Origin: Moritella sp. Urea-trap-13
GTDB taxonomy: Bacteria; Pseudomonadota; Gammaproteobacteria; Enterobacterales; Moritellaceae
NCBI RefSeq assembly: GCF_002836355.1
Contig: NZ_PJCA01000001.1
Span: 186,001-250,000, forward strand
Direction: 5' to 3'
DNA: 64,000 nt
The notes beneath the pieces were generated by a model, which did no database searches, was not told the DNA's origin, and saw only the letters and a program-made list of their open reading frames with translations. Of the stretch, positions 36,483 to 45,684 are shown in pieces (position 1 is the stretch's first letter; every line of letters starts with the position of its first letter). A program made the translations under genes and the position numbers.

Positions 36483-37538
36483 TTATTTTTCATCGTTGTC
36501 ATCGTTGTCATCGCCTAAATTCAATAAGCCACCACGTAATGCTACATGGTCGATATCAGATTTAGTTAAATTACTTACTTTTAGTTTTTTACTAATCTTA
36601 ACCGCTACATTATCTTTATTCCGACCTAGTTTGGCCTTATAGCTAGGTAAGTCTTCAATAAATACCGTGAGTTCTTCAGGCATATCAACTGGGATGATAT
36701 CCCCTGCTTTTAACTCCATGATTTGCCCTAGCGTTAGCTCAGTTTCAAGTAATCGAGTGCTAAGCTCTACCGGTACATCTAAGATCTCTTCTTGTAATGC
36801 CGAACTCCAGCGCTCATCGGTATCTTCTTTATCACTTTGCACACCGGCATCAAGTAATTCTCGAATTGGCTCTAACATCGAATACGGCATAGTAATATGG
36901 AAATCACCACCGCCGCCATCAAGCTCAATATGGAATGAACTCACCACCACTACTTCTGTAGGGCTAACAATATTAGCCATTGCTGGATTTACTTCCGAAT
37001 CAAGGTATTCGAACTCAGAGTCCATAACCGGCGCCCATGCTTCATGATAATCTTCAAACACTATCTTCAATAACATTTGAATAATACGACGTTCTGTTGG
37101 GGTAAATTCTCGGCCTTCAATTTTCGCATGATAACGACCATCACCACCAAAGAAGTTTTCAACCAAAATAAACACTAAACGTGCTTCCATGGTCACTAAC
37201 GCGGTGCCTTTTAATGGTCGAAAACGCACCATATTCAAACTCGTCGGTACAAATAACGTATGTACGTACTCACCAAATTTGAGCATCTGTACGCCATTAA
37301 TTGAGACTTCAGCAGTACGACGCATCATATTAAAGAGACTGATCCGCATGTGACGAGCGAAACGTTCATTAACCAACTCCAACGTTGGCATACGACCACG
37401 CACAATACGGTCTTGCGATGAAAAGTCAAAATCAACAATACTGGCACTGTCTTCGACGGTGTCAAATTCATCTTCTTCAACATCATCAACACCATGTAAT
37501 AGCGCATCGATCTCGTCTTGGCTTAATAAATCACTCAC
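36483..37538 (-). CDS. fliM: Flagellar motor switch protein FliM
   Basis: This 351-residue C-ring protein begins MSDLLSQDEIDALLHGV, the CheY-P binding peptide. The middle domain has FARHMRISLFNMMRRTAEVS and LVFILVENFFGGDGRYH, and a C-terminal SpoA domain follows with LDVPVELS-type sequence and IMELKAGDIIPVDMPEEL. It lies 7 bases after fliL. Confidence 0.96.
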   Translation of the reverse strand: MSDLLSQDEIDALLHGVDDVEEDEFDTVEDSASIVDFDFSSQDRIVRGRMPTLELVNERFARHMRISLFNMMRRTAEVSINGVQMLKFGEYVHTLFVPTSLNMVRFRPLKGTALVTMEARLVFILVENFFGGDGRYHAKIEGREFTPTERRIIQMLLKIVFEDYHEAWAPVMDSEFEYLDSEVNPAMANIVSPTEVVVVSSFHIELDGGGGDFHITMPYSMLEPIRELLDAGVQSDKEDTDERWSSALQEEILDVPVELSTRLLETELTLGQIMELKAGDIIPVDMPEELTVFIEDLPSYKAKLGRNKDNVAVKISKKLKVSNLTKSDIDHVALRGGLLNLGDDNDDNDEK

Positions 37539-37545
37539 ACTTAAC

Positions 37546-38055
37546 CTACTGCATTACAAAACCAGAAAACAGGATTTTTTCAATCGCCGCGACTCCGGTA
37601 TATTTTGTCAAAATTTCATTCACACTCGTTAATGAGTCCGTACGTACTAATTCTTTACCTTGATAGGTTGCTAATTGCTGCTCTGTTGTGGCGCTAAAGA
37701 CTTGCAGCAATGTACTTTCAATTAGCGGTAAATTGGCTTTCGCTAATTCTTGATTATTACTGCCTCGTACCATTAGTTGCACTTTTATCTGTACTAAGCG
37801 CTCGCGCTTTAATCCGATAACATTAAAAACAAAAGGACGCGGTAGGGCAACGTAATAAGCAATCTGGTCAGATTTTTTATCGACAATTTGAGTGACTACT
37901 CCAGCACTATCTTCGACAACACTATCGTCATCACTTAATAAGAAAAATGCCGCACCGCCACCACCAAGCGCCAATATTAAAATTACAGCAATAATAATGA
38001 TTTTCTTATTACCTTTACCTTTTTCGTCTAGTTTCAAATCTTTGTCGTCGGCCAT
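37546..38055 (-). CDS. fliL: Flagellar basal body-associated protein FliL
   Basis: This 169-residue protein has a charged cytoplasmic N-terminus, one transmembrane helix (about 18-38) and a periplasmic domain ending ILFSGFVMQ. It acts at the stator, where it supports torque. YYVALPRPFVFNVIG and ERLVQIKVQLMVRG fit the family. It is the first gene of fliLMNOPQR, 67 bases after fliK. Confidence 0.94.
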   Translation of the reverse strand: MADDKDLKLDEKGKGNKKIIIIAVILILALGGGGAAFFLLSDDDSVVEDSAGVVTQIVDKKSDQIAYYVALPRPFVFNVIGLKRERLVQIKVQLMVRGSNNQELAKANLPLIESTLLQVFSATTEQQLATYQGKELVRTDSLTSVNEILTKYTGVAAIEKILFSGFVMQ

Positions 38056-38122
38056 TATGGTCCTTAAATCGAATGTGCTATTGCGCTATATGAATGCTGA
38101 TTACTGTCACTGATGAAACTGC

Positions 38123-39742
38123 TTAAGCGTAAAAGTCTACCCCTTTAGCCGAGTCTTGCCAATACGGAGTGGTTACAGGGGCTTCAGTCTGTGAATCTAT
38201 CGCGTAATTAGCTTCATTACTGCTATTTTTTTGTCCGTTTTCTTGTCCTGATTGCTGAAACCCAGATTGCTGCTGGCCACTGTCGGCTTGTACCTGCGTA
38301 TCACCCAGTGTAATGCCTTGTTGCTGAAGCATTTCTCTTAGTCGCGGCATTTGTTGTTCAAGTAAATCTCGGCTTTGATTATTCTGCGCTTGGATTGTCA
38401 CATTTATCTGATCGTTTTGCACAACCAATTTGATATTCATGCTGCCTAATTCTGCAGGGTCTAAGCGAATTGTCGCAGTTTGTAATTCTTTACCTGCCAT
38501 GATGGCAATTTTTTCATTTAATTCCGAACTCGCAAGATTATTATTAAGGTGCACTCGCTTGTCTAATACTTGCTGTTCAGCGTCGGTTAATACTGGAGTC
38601 CTTGCCAAGATACGTGTGGTTTGATCTAACTGTTCTGGTTTACGTGCTGACTCCATAATTTGCGCAAAGTCGAGTTGTTCAATAGGTTCAGGTGGTGTTG
38701 TACTCAGCTGTTCGAGTGCTGAACTGTTACTCTCTGCTGCAGCACTGCTGATCCCAGCCGCCATCGTATTGGCTTGCCCAAACGGTGTATTTTTCGCCAT
38801 CCCTGCTTCACCTAAACCAGTGGCTAAGCCCGATTTTCCTGCGCCATCTAATAGCTCACTATCAACTGAGCCATCACGATTCATTACATCGCCTGTAGCC
38901 AATAAATCATCTTTCGCAGAGCGGCCGTTATTGTCCGTCAGGCCAGCGATAGTCGACATACCCGCTAACGTTGACGCCGTGAGCGTATCGACGGAGTCTG
39001 TTGGAGTGGTAGGGCCTGTAGAGAATTCGCTCGTTTGCAATATTTGCGTCAGTTCATCGTTGCTAGAAGGAGTCACATCAGTCGTTTCTGCAACGTTACT
39101 GTCTATCGTGGATAAGTCTGTTGTTTCTGCAAGGCTACTATTTACCGTAGATAAATCAGTCATACCTGCAACACTGCTACCGGTCGTGGGTAAGTCAGTC
39201 ATGCCTGCTGATGCTAATGAGGCAATATTCGCCCCCTTTGCTGCTGAAGGCAATTCATTACCGTTCTTTTTACCTTCAGTCAATGGGCCACCTTCAGTCG
39301 ATGGAGCAACGTCACTCGCCGCATTACCTTGCAACAGCATAGACGATTGACCAAGACGCGCTAAAAAGTCATCACTACTTTCACTTTGTAGCGAGCGGTC
39401 AGCTTGACTCACGGTACTTAACTCATCACCCGCTATCGCTGCAACGTCATTAGTGTTATCTATTAAGCCAGCGACAATATCCTCATCAATACCATCGTCA
39501 ATATTGTCGCTAGAACCAAGCACAGCAGTCTCGTCCGTTTTAGCGGCACCACTATCAATAGCGGTTTTATTATCACTATTAAAAAGGGCAAATAATTTAG
39601 AAAAGCTGCTTTCAGGCGAACTCGACTCCCCATCACTCGCTATATCTGCAGCAGCATCGCCTTTGACATTAAGCGCAGGCGACTTGTTATTCGCCGCCTG
39701 CGTATCTGTCATCGCTGTTGATTTTTGTAGAGAGAAAGTCAT
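38123..39742 (-). CDS. fliK: Flagellar hook-length control protein FliK
   Basis: This 539-residue secreted ruler measures hook length. The N-terminal about 330 residues are Ser/Thr/Ala/Asp-rich and disordered-looking and include a 13-residue tandem repeat. The C-terminal Flg_hook domain (about 400-490) shows ATIRLDPAELGSMNIKLVV and LLEQQMPRLREMLQQQGI, followed by a Gln-rich tail. A well-matched sigma-54 site lies about 50 bases upstream. Confidence 0.92.
   Translation of the reverse strand: MTFSLQKSTAMTDTQAANNKSPALNVKGDAAADIASDGESSSPESSFSKLFALFNSDNKTAIDSGAAKTDETAVLGSSDNIDDGIDEDIVAGLIDNTNDVAAIAGDELSTVSQADRSLQSESSDDFLARLGQSSMLLQGNAASDVAPSTEGGPLTEGKKNGNELPSAAKGANIASLASAGMTDLPTTGSSVAGMTDLSTVNSSLAETTDLSTIDSNVAETTDVTPSSNDELTQILQTSEFSTGPTTPTDSVDTLTASTLAGMSTIAGLTDNNGRSAKDDLLATGDVMNRDGSVDSELLDGAGKSGLATGLGEAGMAKNTPFGQANTMAAGISSAAAESNSSALEQLSTTPPEPIEQLDFAQIMESARKPEQLDQTTRILARTPVLTDAEQQVLDKRVHLNNNLASSELNEKIAIMAGKELQTATIRLDPAELGSMNIKLVVQNDQINVTIQAQNNQSRDLLEQQMPRLREMLQQQGITLGDTQVQADSGQQQSGFQQSGQENGQKNSSNEANYAIDSQTEAPVTTPYWQDSAKGVDFYA
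39072..39209. repeat. 39-bp tandem repeat inside fliK
   Basis: Three full units (39072-39110, 39111-39149, 39150-39188) and a partial fourth encode 13-residue units of the type MTDLSTVNSSLAE. Units differ at several bases, so this is an old or selected repeat. Each unit keeps frame, so copy number could change ruler length. Confidence 0.75.
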
Positions 39743-39788
39743 AGTTCAAGCCTAAATTTCATCAATAAGAAGTTATAGCGAATACAAC

Positions 39789-39804
39789 TGCAAAATTCAC
39801 GCCA
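39789..39804 (-). promoter_or_regulatory. Sigma-54 promoter upstream of fliK
   Basis: On the minus strand, TGGCGTGAATTTTGCA has the -24 GG and -12 GC separated by exactly 10 bases. It is about 47 bases before the fliK start, in line with FlrA/FlrC-dependent transcription. Confidence 0.7.
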
Positions 39805-39824
39805 GATTATGCTCTTGCGTGCGT

Positions 39825-40271
39825 TTAGCGGTTATTTTTACGCTTGAAGTATTGGAAGTTAGAAAACTCATCTAACTCTTTTTGCTCGCGGCGATGTTCG
39901 ATAAGTTGCGCAGCGGTTTTACGCTTATCCAACAACAAACCCAGGGCATCACGTTTCTTGCGGATCTCCATCCAATCTCGATGCTTGTTATTGACGGTTT
40001 GTTGGATATTGTCGAGTGCTTGCTTTTGCTCAAACTCGGCCAGTTCTAGTTTTTTCATGAAGTTATGATAGTGCGCATAACTATCACCCGAGATACCTTC
40101 GGCACCTTTGTCGGTAAACTTTTGCAGATATTGTTTACGATAATCACTCAGTTGTTGCATTTGGGTATGATAACGTACTGCATCTTGTTGGATCAGTGCA
40201 TATGCTCTGGCGGCATATTTCTCTTGCTCTGTAAGCTGCTGGTGAACACGCTCTAACGCGGTATTAGACAT
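39825..40271 (-). CDS. fliJ: Flagellar export chaperone FliJ
   Basis: This 148-residue all-helical coiled-coil protein is the stalk of the FliI ATPase ring that couples to FlhA. It is rich in Gln, Lys and Glu, with LTEQEKYAARAYALIQQDA and a C-terminal KTAAQLIEHRREQKELDEF. It is 18 bases downstream of fliI and is followed by the fliK promoter region. Confidence 0.9.
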   Translation of the reverse strand: MSNTALERVHQQLTEQEKYAARAYALIQQDAVRYHTQMQQLSDYRKQYLQKFTDKGAEGISGDSYAHYHNFMKKLELAEFEQKQALDNIQQTVNNKHRDWMEIRKKRDALGLLLDKRKTAAQLIEHRREQKELDEFSNFQYFKRKNNR

Positions 40272-40289
40272 ATTATTGACACTGTTTCA

Positions 40290-41627
40290 TTATGGGGCTG
40301 CCACGCCTAAATGCGGCGCGATGGCAGTCAGCATTTCTTCACATTGTGAAAACGGAATAACTTCTTTCATTCCTTGCTGTAAGAATTGGTCCATCGCGGG
40401 TTTTAAGCGAATGGCGCGGTCAATTTTAGCATCTGCGCCTTGGTTATACGCACCAATAGCCACCAGATCTTTATTCTGTTGGTATAACGAGTACGCTTGC
40501 TTAAAACCACGTGCGGCGGCTTGATGAAAATCACTGGTGACCATCGGCATAACACGACTAATAGACTTTTCAATATCAATCGCAGGGTAATGCCCCGCAT
40601 CCGTTAAGTCACGTGATAATACAATATGACCATCAAGAATGGCGCGTGATGCGTCGGCAATCGGATCTTGTAGATCATCACCTTCGGTGAGTACGGTAAA
40701 GAACGCGGTAATAGAGCCTTGTTCTTCACTGCCATTACCTGCTCGCTCCACCAGCTGCGGTAGTTTTGCAAAAACCGATGGCGGATAACCTTTGGTTGCT
40801 GGCGGCTCACCGACGGCTAAGGCAATTTCACGTTGGGCTTGGGCAAAACGTGTCAACGAATCAATTAACAGTAAGACATTTAAACCTTGGTCACGGAAGT
40901 ATTCTGCAATGGCTAATGCTGTTTCACACCCTTTCAGACGCATCAAAGGAGAGGCATCCGCAGGTGCTGCGACAACGACGGAACGCGCACGTCCTTCGTC
41001 ACCGAGGATCTCTTCAATAAATTCTTTTACTTCGCGGCCACGTTCACCAATCAAACCAACCACAACAACATCCGCCGTTGAGCCCCGCGTCATCATGCCT
41101 AACAGCACACTCTTACCGACACCAGAACCAGCAAACAGTCCCATACGTTGACCTTGACCTACGGTTAGCATGGCGTTAATGGCTTTAACACCGACATCCA
41201 GTGGTTTGGATATTTGTTTACGTGACAATGGATTAATACGTTTAGCAGTAAAAGACGTGGTTTGCCCGGTGATGATCTCGCCTTTACCGTCAATTGGCTT
41301 GCCAACACCATCTAATACTCGTCCAAGTAGTTCCATACCAACTGGGATACCTTGAGTTTCATTAAGCGGTGTAACTTTGGCTCCAGGGATAATACCGGTG
41401 ACCTGTTCACTGGGCATTAAGAATAATTTATCACCATCAAAACCGACAACTTCGGCATCCATCAAACCGTTATCGGTTTCGACAGAGCACAAACTGCCAA
41501 TTGCAGCGCGGCAACCAACGGCTTCGAGAGTCAAGCCCACAACGCGAGTCAGCTTGCCCGCGACGGTTGGTTTGTTCGCCAACGAAGCGGTTTTTAATTG
41601 TTGTAATCGAGTTAGTAATTCGGTCAT
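40290..41627 (-). CDS. fliI: Flagellum-specific export ATPase FliI
   Basis: This 445-residue F1-like ATPase powers substrate unfolding at the export gate. Walker A is in [17 protein letters not shown], Walker B is [17 protein letters not shown], and [20 protein letters not shown] is the conserved family stretch. It overlaps fliH by one base. Confidence 0.96.
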   Translation of the reverse strand: MTELLTRLQQLKTASLANKPTVAGKLTRVVGLTLEAVGCRAAIGSLCSVETDNGLMDAEVVGFDGDKLFLMPSEQVTGIIPGAKVTPLNETQGIPVGMELLGRVLDGVGKPIDGKGEIITGQTTSFTAKRINPLSRKQISKPLDVGVKAINAMLTVGQGQRMGLFAGSGVGKSVLLGMMTRGSTADVVVVGLIGERGREVKEFIEEILGDEGRARSVVVAAPADASPLMRLKGCETALAIAEYFRDQGLNVLLLIDSLTRFAQAQREIALAVGEPPATKGYPPSVFAKLPQLVERAGNGSEEQGSITAFFTVLTEGDDLQDPIADASRAILDGHIVLSRDLTDAGHYPAIDIEKSISRVMPMVTSDFHQAAARGFKQAYSLYQQNKDLVAIGAYNQGADAKIDRAIRLKPAMDQFLQQGMKEVIPFSQCEEMLTAIAPHLGVAAP

Positions 41628-42427
41628 TAAGCACCCGGTTTATTGGCAATAAGAAATTGACGCATCATCTGTTTGATACGCTGTTCCATTAACAGTTCTA
41701 CCGAGGATACTTCATTGTTAATAACCAGATCACCTTGTTTCATCATCGGCTCTGAGATTAATACCCAACCACGTTTTTCGCATTCTTCGGCGGCGTAGTA
41801 TTCATTAATCACGGCTAAATCATCTGGGTGTAATGTAATGGTAATTTTTTGCTCAAGCACAGGTAATGCAGCCAGTGCTAGTTTTAATGTTTGTAGCAAG
41901 ATGTCGTGATTAAAAGTGACTTCGGCCTTAATTAACTCTTCTGCTAAGCCTGTTGCGACACGAATTAATTCACTTTCGACTTCGCTATTAACCGCCGCTA
42001 AAGGTGCGTGCATGTGTGTTTGCAGCTGTTCCCACGCTGCTACTTTCTCTAACACCTGGTGCTGGCCTTCTGCTAATCCTTGTGCCAGTCCTTGCGCGAG
42101 GCCCTCACTTTCACCTTGGCTAAGCCCTTCCGCCGACCCACTAGTGAAGCCATCTTGATAACCTTGTTCTTTACCCTCAGAAAAACCATCGTCATAAGCC
42201 GCTTGGCGTATTGCATCAAGCTCTTCAGCCGTCATTGGCTGAGGTTCAATATCCTCAATCTCTTCGTGACTCGGCTTACCTTCGTACCAATCATGCTTCA
42301 TGCCCAGTGCATTAGTATTAAGCGCTGCCGCTTGGGTGTTCTCAAACTCAGGTAAATACCAATCTTCTATTTCATATTCATCACCACCTGCAAAAGGTGG
42401 GGTATTGGATTTCAAACTATCCGTCAT
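41627..42427 (-). CDS. fliH: Flagellar assembly protein FliH
   Basis: This 266-residue regulator of FliI ATPase has a GxxxG-type helix repeat in the middle ([20 protein letters not shown]), typical of FliH, and a C-terminal V-ATPase E/G-like domain with [17 protein letters not shown]. It lies between fliG and fliI in the fliEFGHIJ cluster. Confidence 0.93.
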   Translation of the reverse strand: MTDSLKSNTPPFAGGDEYEIEDWYLPEFENTQAAALNTNALGMKHDWYEGKPSHEEIEDIEPQPMTAEELDAIRQAAYDDGFSEGKEQGYQDGFTSGSAEGLSQGESEGLAQGLAQGLAEGQHQVLEKVAAWEQLQTHMHAPLAAVNSEVESELIRVATGLAEELIKAEVTFNHDILLQTLKLALAALPVLEQKITITLHPDDLAVINEYYAAEECEKRGWVLISEPMMKQGDLVINNEVSSVELLMEQRIKQMMRQFLIANKPGA

Positions 42428-42454
42428 ACCAGTATTCCAGCAACGGCCATGGGT

Positions 42455-43498
42455 TTATAAGAAGTCATCACCACCGCCTCCGCCTAACATGATGTCACCG
42501 CTGTCAGCTAAGCGTCGCGCAATGGATAAGATCTCTTTCTGTGCCGATTCAACTTCACTAACACGAATAGGGCCCATTGCTTCAAGATCGTCTTCCAACA
42601 TTTCAACTTGACGTTTTGACATGTTTTTAAAGATCTTATCTTTAAGCTGATCATCAGTTCCTTTAAGTGCTTTTTGTAATTGCTCTTGGCTCACTTCACG
42701 CAGCAAGGCTTGAATACCGCGGTCATCAACATCGATAAGGTTTTCAAATACAAACATAAGGTCTTGGATCTGCTGGCTGATCTCTTCGTCAGACTCACGA
42801 ATTGCATCCATTAACTGACCTTCAATATTGGTATCGAGGTAGTTCATAATATTGGCAGCTGCTTTCAGACCACCCATCTTCGCTGCTTGCGCGCCAGATT
42901 GACCAGCAAACTGTTTCTCCATGATCTCGTTTAATTCATGCAGTGCCGCGGGTTGTACTTCTTCGAGATTCGCAATACGCATCATTAAGTCGATCCGCAC
43001 TTTATCTTGGAATTGCGATAAAATTTCAGCTGACTGCTCAGGTTCTAAATAAGACAATACAATAGTTTGGATCTGAGGATGCTCATTATGAATGATATTC
43101 GCCACCTGACGTGCATCCATCCATTTCAATGAATCAAGACCTTTAGCGCCACTGCCCATGATGATTTGATCAACCAAGTTACCGGCTTTATCAGCACCCA
43201 GCGCTGCCGTTAAGGCGTTACGCACGAAGTCTTCGCTACCCACACCAATATTAGTGAATTTTTGAATATCATCAATGAACGCGCGGTGTACACCAGCAAC
43301 TTTAATTTGTGAAAAATCTTTCATCGATGCCATTGCCATACCCAAGCGTTGTACTTGTTTTGGCTCTAATTGGCGAAAAATAGTGGCAGCATCACCTTCA
43401 TTCAGACTCAACATTAATATCGCCGAACGTTCAATGCCGGTTAAGGTACTCGCATCGAACTTCTCGGTCGTTGCTACTTGTTTATTCGAATTAGGCAT
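42455..43498 (-). CDS. fliG: Flagellar motor switch protein FliG
   Basis: This 347-residue rotor protein interacts with the stator. It has SAILMLSLNEGDAATIFRQL, the EHPQ hinge motif (NEHPQIQTIVLSYLEPEQSA), and a C-terminal torque helix with LVDVDDRGIQALLREVSQEQL-like sequence (FENLIDVDDRGIQALL). It overlaps fliF by 8 bases. Confidence 0.96.
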   Translation of the reverse strand: MPNSNKQVATTEKFDASTLTGIERSAILMLSLNEGDAATIFRQLEPKQVQRLGMAMASMKDFSQIKVAGVHRAFIDDIQKFTNIGVGSEDFVRNALTAALGADKAGNLVDQIIMGSGAKGLDSLKWMDARQVANIIHNEHPQIQTIVLSYLEPEQSAEILSQFQDKVRIDLMMRIANLEEVQPAALHELNEIMEKQFAGQSGAQAAKMGGLKAAANIMNYLDTNIEGQLMDAIRESDEEISQQIQDLMFVFENLIDVDDRGIQALLREVSQEQLQKALKGTDDQLKDKIFKNMSKRQVEMLEDDLEAMGPIRVSEVESAQKEILSIARRLADSGDIMLGGGGGDDFL

Positions 43499-45200
43499 CT
43501 TCTATCATCCATTCTTTTATCACTAACGCAGTTAAGTCTGGTTCGTTGGCAACAAGTGCACGCACCGCTTCTAGCAAGTCTTCATCTTTATGTAAATTAG
43601 GTAATTGTAAATGACCACTGCGCATCGCAAAGTCAGTATCACCATCGGCATCGGCGGTAAGCAATTGCATGTCTTCATCATTTTCAATCGCGCTAATACC
43701 TAAATCTAAATCTTCATTGTCGTCTTCAACGTCATTGTTGATTAGACGTTTAATCATTGGACGGATAATTGCCATGATTAAGACCACGATCACAATCAAG
43801 CTAGCGACAATACGAATTGCCCGCCAGAACCACTCTTCTTCCCAGATTGGCAACGCTGCCATCGCGGCTAATTCGGGACGATTAAAAGGAATAGCAACGA
43901 CTTCTAAACTATCACCACGATTGACATTAAAACCAACACCACCTTGTAATATCCGGCGGATACTGGCTATTTCAGCTTGGCTACGTGGCTCTCTCACCAA
44001 GGTACCGTCAGCGCCAGTACTGTTAATGTAATCGACCGCAACCGAGACACTTAAACGTTGAATAATACCGCTTTGTGACTTGGTATGGCTAATCGTGGTA
44101 TCGAGTTCATAGTTTCGGGTTGATTCTTTTTGCGACTGACCAATTGGACGTGCAGCGGCATTACCCGCCCCCGCTTCTTCTGGAATGTCAGCATCCAATG
44201 GCGGTTGATTGGTTAATGCACCCGGGATACCTTGATTACCATTACCGAGTGATTGACGTTCAAGTAACATTTCACTACGCACTGCGGGTAAATCTGGGTT
44301 AAAACGTTTTTGGGTTTGCTCTGTCACGCTAAAGTCCATGGATACATCAACTTCAGCGGTATAGTTACTTACTCCTAGGATAGGAATAAGAATTGAATCA
44401 ATTTTTTCGCGGTACTCACGTTCGTGATTTTGCACCATTTCAAATTCACGTCGACCTTGTGCAGCCAGCATATCTTGGCTGCCGGAGTTAAGTAAACGGC
44501 CATTTTGATCGGTTAATGTGACGCGTGTTGGTTCTAAACCTTGTACGGCAGACGCAACCAATTGCACCATAGAGTCAATATTTTCTTGAGAAATAGCGCC
44601 ACTATTACGTACCGTTAATACCACGGTTGCGCTGGGTTTCTTTTCACGCTTCGCAAATACATTTTCTTTTGGGATCGCCAGTAGAACCTGTGCCTTTGAC
44701 ACATGTTTAAATTCTTCTAATGCGCGTGAGATTTGACGTTCACGACCGAGTTTCAAACGTTCTCGTTCAACCCGCTGACTGACACCAAAGCCCATATCTT
44801 TCATTAAGATATCGTCACCTTGTAATTGTGTCGTGGTTAATCCTGAACGGCGTAAGTTAAGTTTAATGTCTTGATATTGCTCTGCTGGTACAGACACAGT
44901 ATCACCACTAATTTTATATTCTATTTTCTGTAGGTCTAAAAATTCGAGGGTTTCAATAAGCTCAGCTGTTTGATACGTGCCTAACGGACGCATTTCAGGA
45001 TCTTTACCCCAAAGTAAAATAAATACCACTAAAGTTAGCGATATCGCTAATGCCAGAATGAGAATAATTTGACGTAAGATATCGGAATTAGAAAAAAAAC
45101 CAAATGCTGAGCTTTTCTGTTCATTCTCATCTAATTGCGCTAGATCATTACCCATATCGTTGTTATTTGCGATACCTGTATTTGAAGCTGTATCAGCCAC
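43491..45200 (-). CDS. fliF: Flagellar MS-ring protein FliF
   Basis: This 569-residue membrane ring protein is the base of the flagellum. The N-terminal helix (about 45-66) and C-terminal helix (about 455-477: IRIVASLIVIVVLIMAIIRP) flank periplasmic ring-building domains with RSGLTTTQLQGDDIL and LERERLKLGRERQISRALEE-like sequence. The C-terminal FliG-binding tail (EAVRALVANEPDLTALVIKE) is intact. Confidence 0.96.
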   Translation of the reverse strand: MADTASNTGIANNNDMGNDLAQLDENEQKSSAFGFFSNSDILRQIILILALAISLTLVVFILLWGKDPEMRPLGTYQTAELIETLEFLDLQKIEYKISGDTVSVPAEQYQDIKLNLRRSGLTTTQLQGDDILMKDMGFGVSQRVERERLKLGRERQISRALEEFKHVSKAQVLLAIPKENVFAKREKKPSATVVLTVRNSGAISQENIDSMVQLVASAVQGLEPTRVTLTDQNGRLLNSGSQDMLAAQGRREFEMVQNHEREYREKIDSILIPILGVSNYTAEVDVSMDFSVTEQTQKRFNPDLPAVRSEMLLERQSLGNGNQGIPGALTNQPPLDADIPEEAGAGNAAARPIGQSQKESTRNYELDTTISHTKSQSGIIQRLSVSVAVDYINSTGADGTLVREPRSQAEIASIRRILQGGVGFNVNRGDSLEVVAIPFNRPELAAMAALPIWEEEWFWRAIRIVASLIVIVVLIMAIIRPMIKRLINNDVEDDNEDLDLGISAIENDEDMQLLTADADGDTDFAMRSGHLQLPNLHKDEDLLEAVRALVANEPDLTALVIKEWMIEDA

Positions 45201-45222
45201 AGCAGTACTCCTTTACCCGAGA

Positions 45223-45552
45223 TTAAACAGGCATGCTCATTATTTCTTTATAAGATTCGATCAATTTATTACGAACCTGAACAGTAGCATCGAAAGCTAC
45301 CCCAGATTTTTGCGAGGCTATCATAACATCACTTAGGGACACACTGCGATCTCCTTGATCAAATCGGGTGCGTAAATCGCCTGTAGTCTGTTGTAATCCG
45401 TTCACATTTTCCATTGCTTGCTGCAACATATCACCAAAATTAGCCGATGTCGTGCTTGGCGCTTTTACGGCAGTTGGATCTGCTTCAAATTTAGTCGCCT
45501 GTAACGACATGCTTTGCATTTCAGAGTAAAGATTATTGGCTGCGATATTCAT
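45223..45552 (-). CDS. fliE: Flagellar hook-basal body protein FliE
   Basis: This 109-residue rod adapter links the MS ring to the rod. The C-terminal VSLSDVMIASQKSGVAFDAT and VRNKLIESYKEIMSMPV are diagnostic. It is the first gene of fliEFGHIJ, with a strong sigma-54 site about 60 bases upstream. Confidence 0.95.
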   Translation of the reverse strand: MNIAANNLYSEMQSMSLQATKFEADPTAVKAPSTTSANFGDMLQQAMENVNGLQQTTGDLRTRFDQGDRSVSLSDVMIASQKSGVAFDATVQVRNKLIESYKEIMSMPV

Positions 45553-45612
45553 TGATTATCCTTGTTGTCATATTTTTGACCTACCCGACTAATTTCTTAC
45601 CTAATCAATTAA

Positions 45613-45628
45613 AGCAATTGTCATGCCA
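45613..45628 (-). promoter_or_regulatory. Sigma-54 promoter of fliE operon
   Basis: On the minus strand, TGGCATGACAATTGCT matches the -24/-12 consensus with GG and GC 10 bases apart. It lies between the flrC terminator and fliE, as expected for a class activated by FlrC. Confidence 0.75.
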
Positions 45629-45629
45629 A

Positions 45630-45665
45630 TAAAAAAGGCCGCAATTTCAATAAATTGCGGCCTTA
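45630..45665 (-). terminator. Intrinsic terminator of flrBC
   Basis: AAGGCCGCAATTT and AAATTGCGGCCTT form a 13-bp stem with a CAAT/ATTG loop, then a T run on the minus strand. It is 20 bases past the flrC stop. Confidence 0.9.
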
Positions 45666-45684
45666 AGAGAGTACTAACAGGTGA

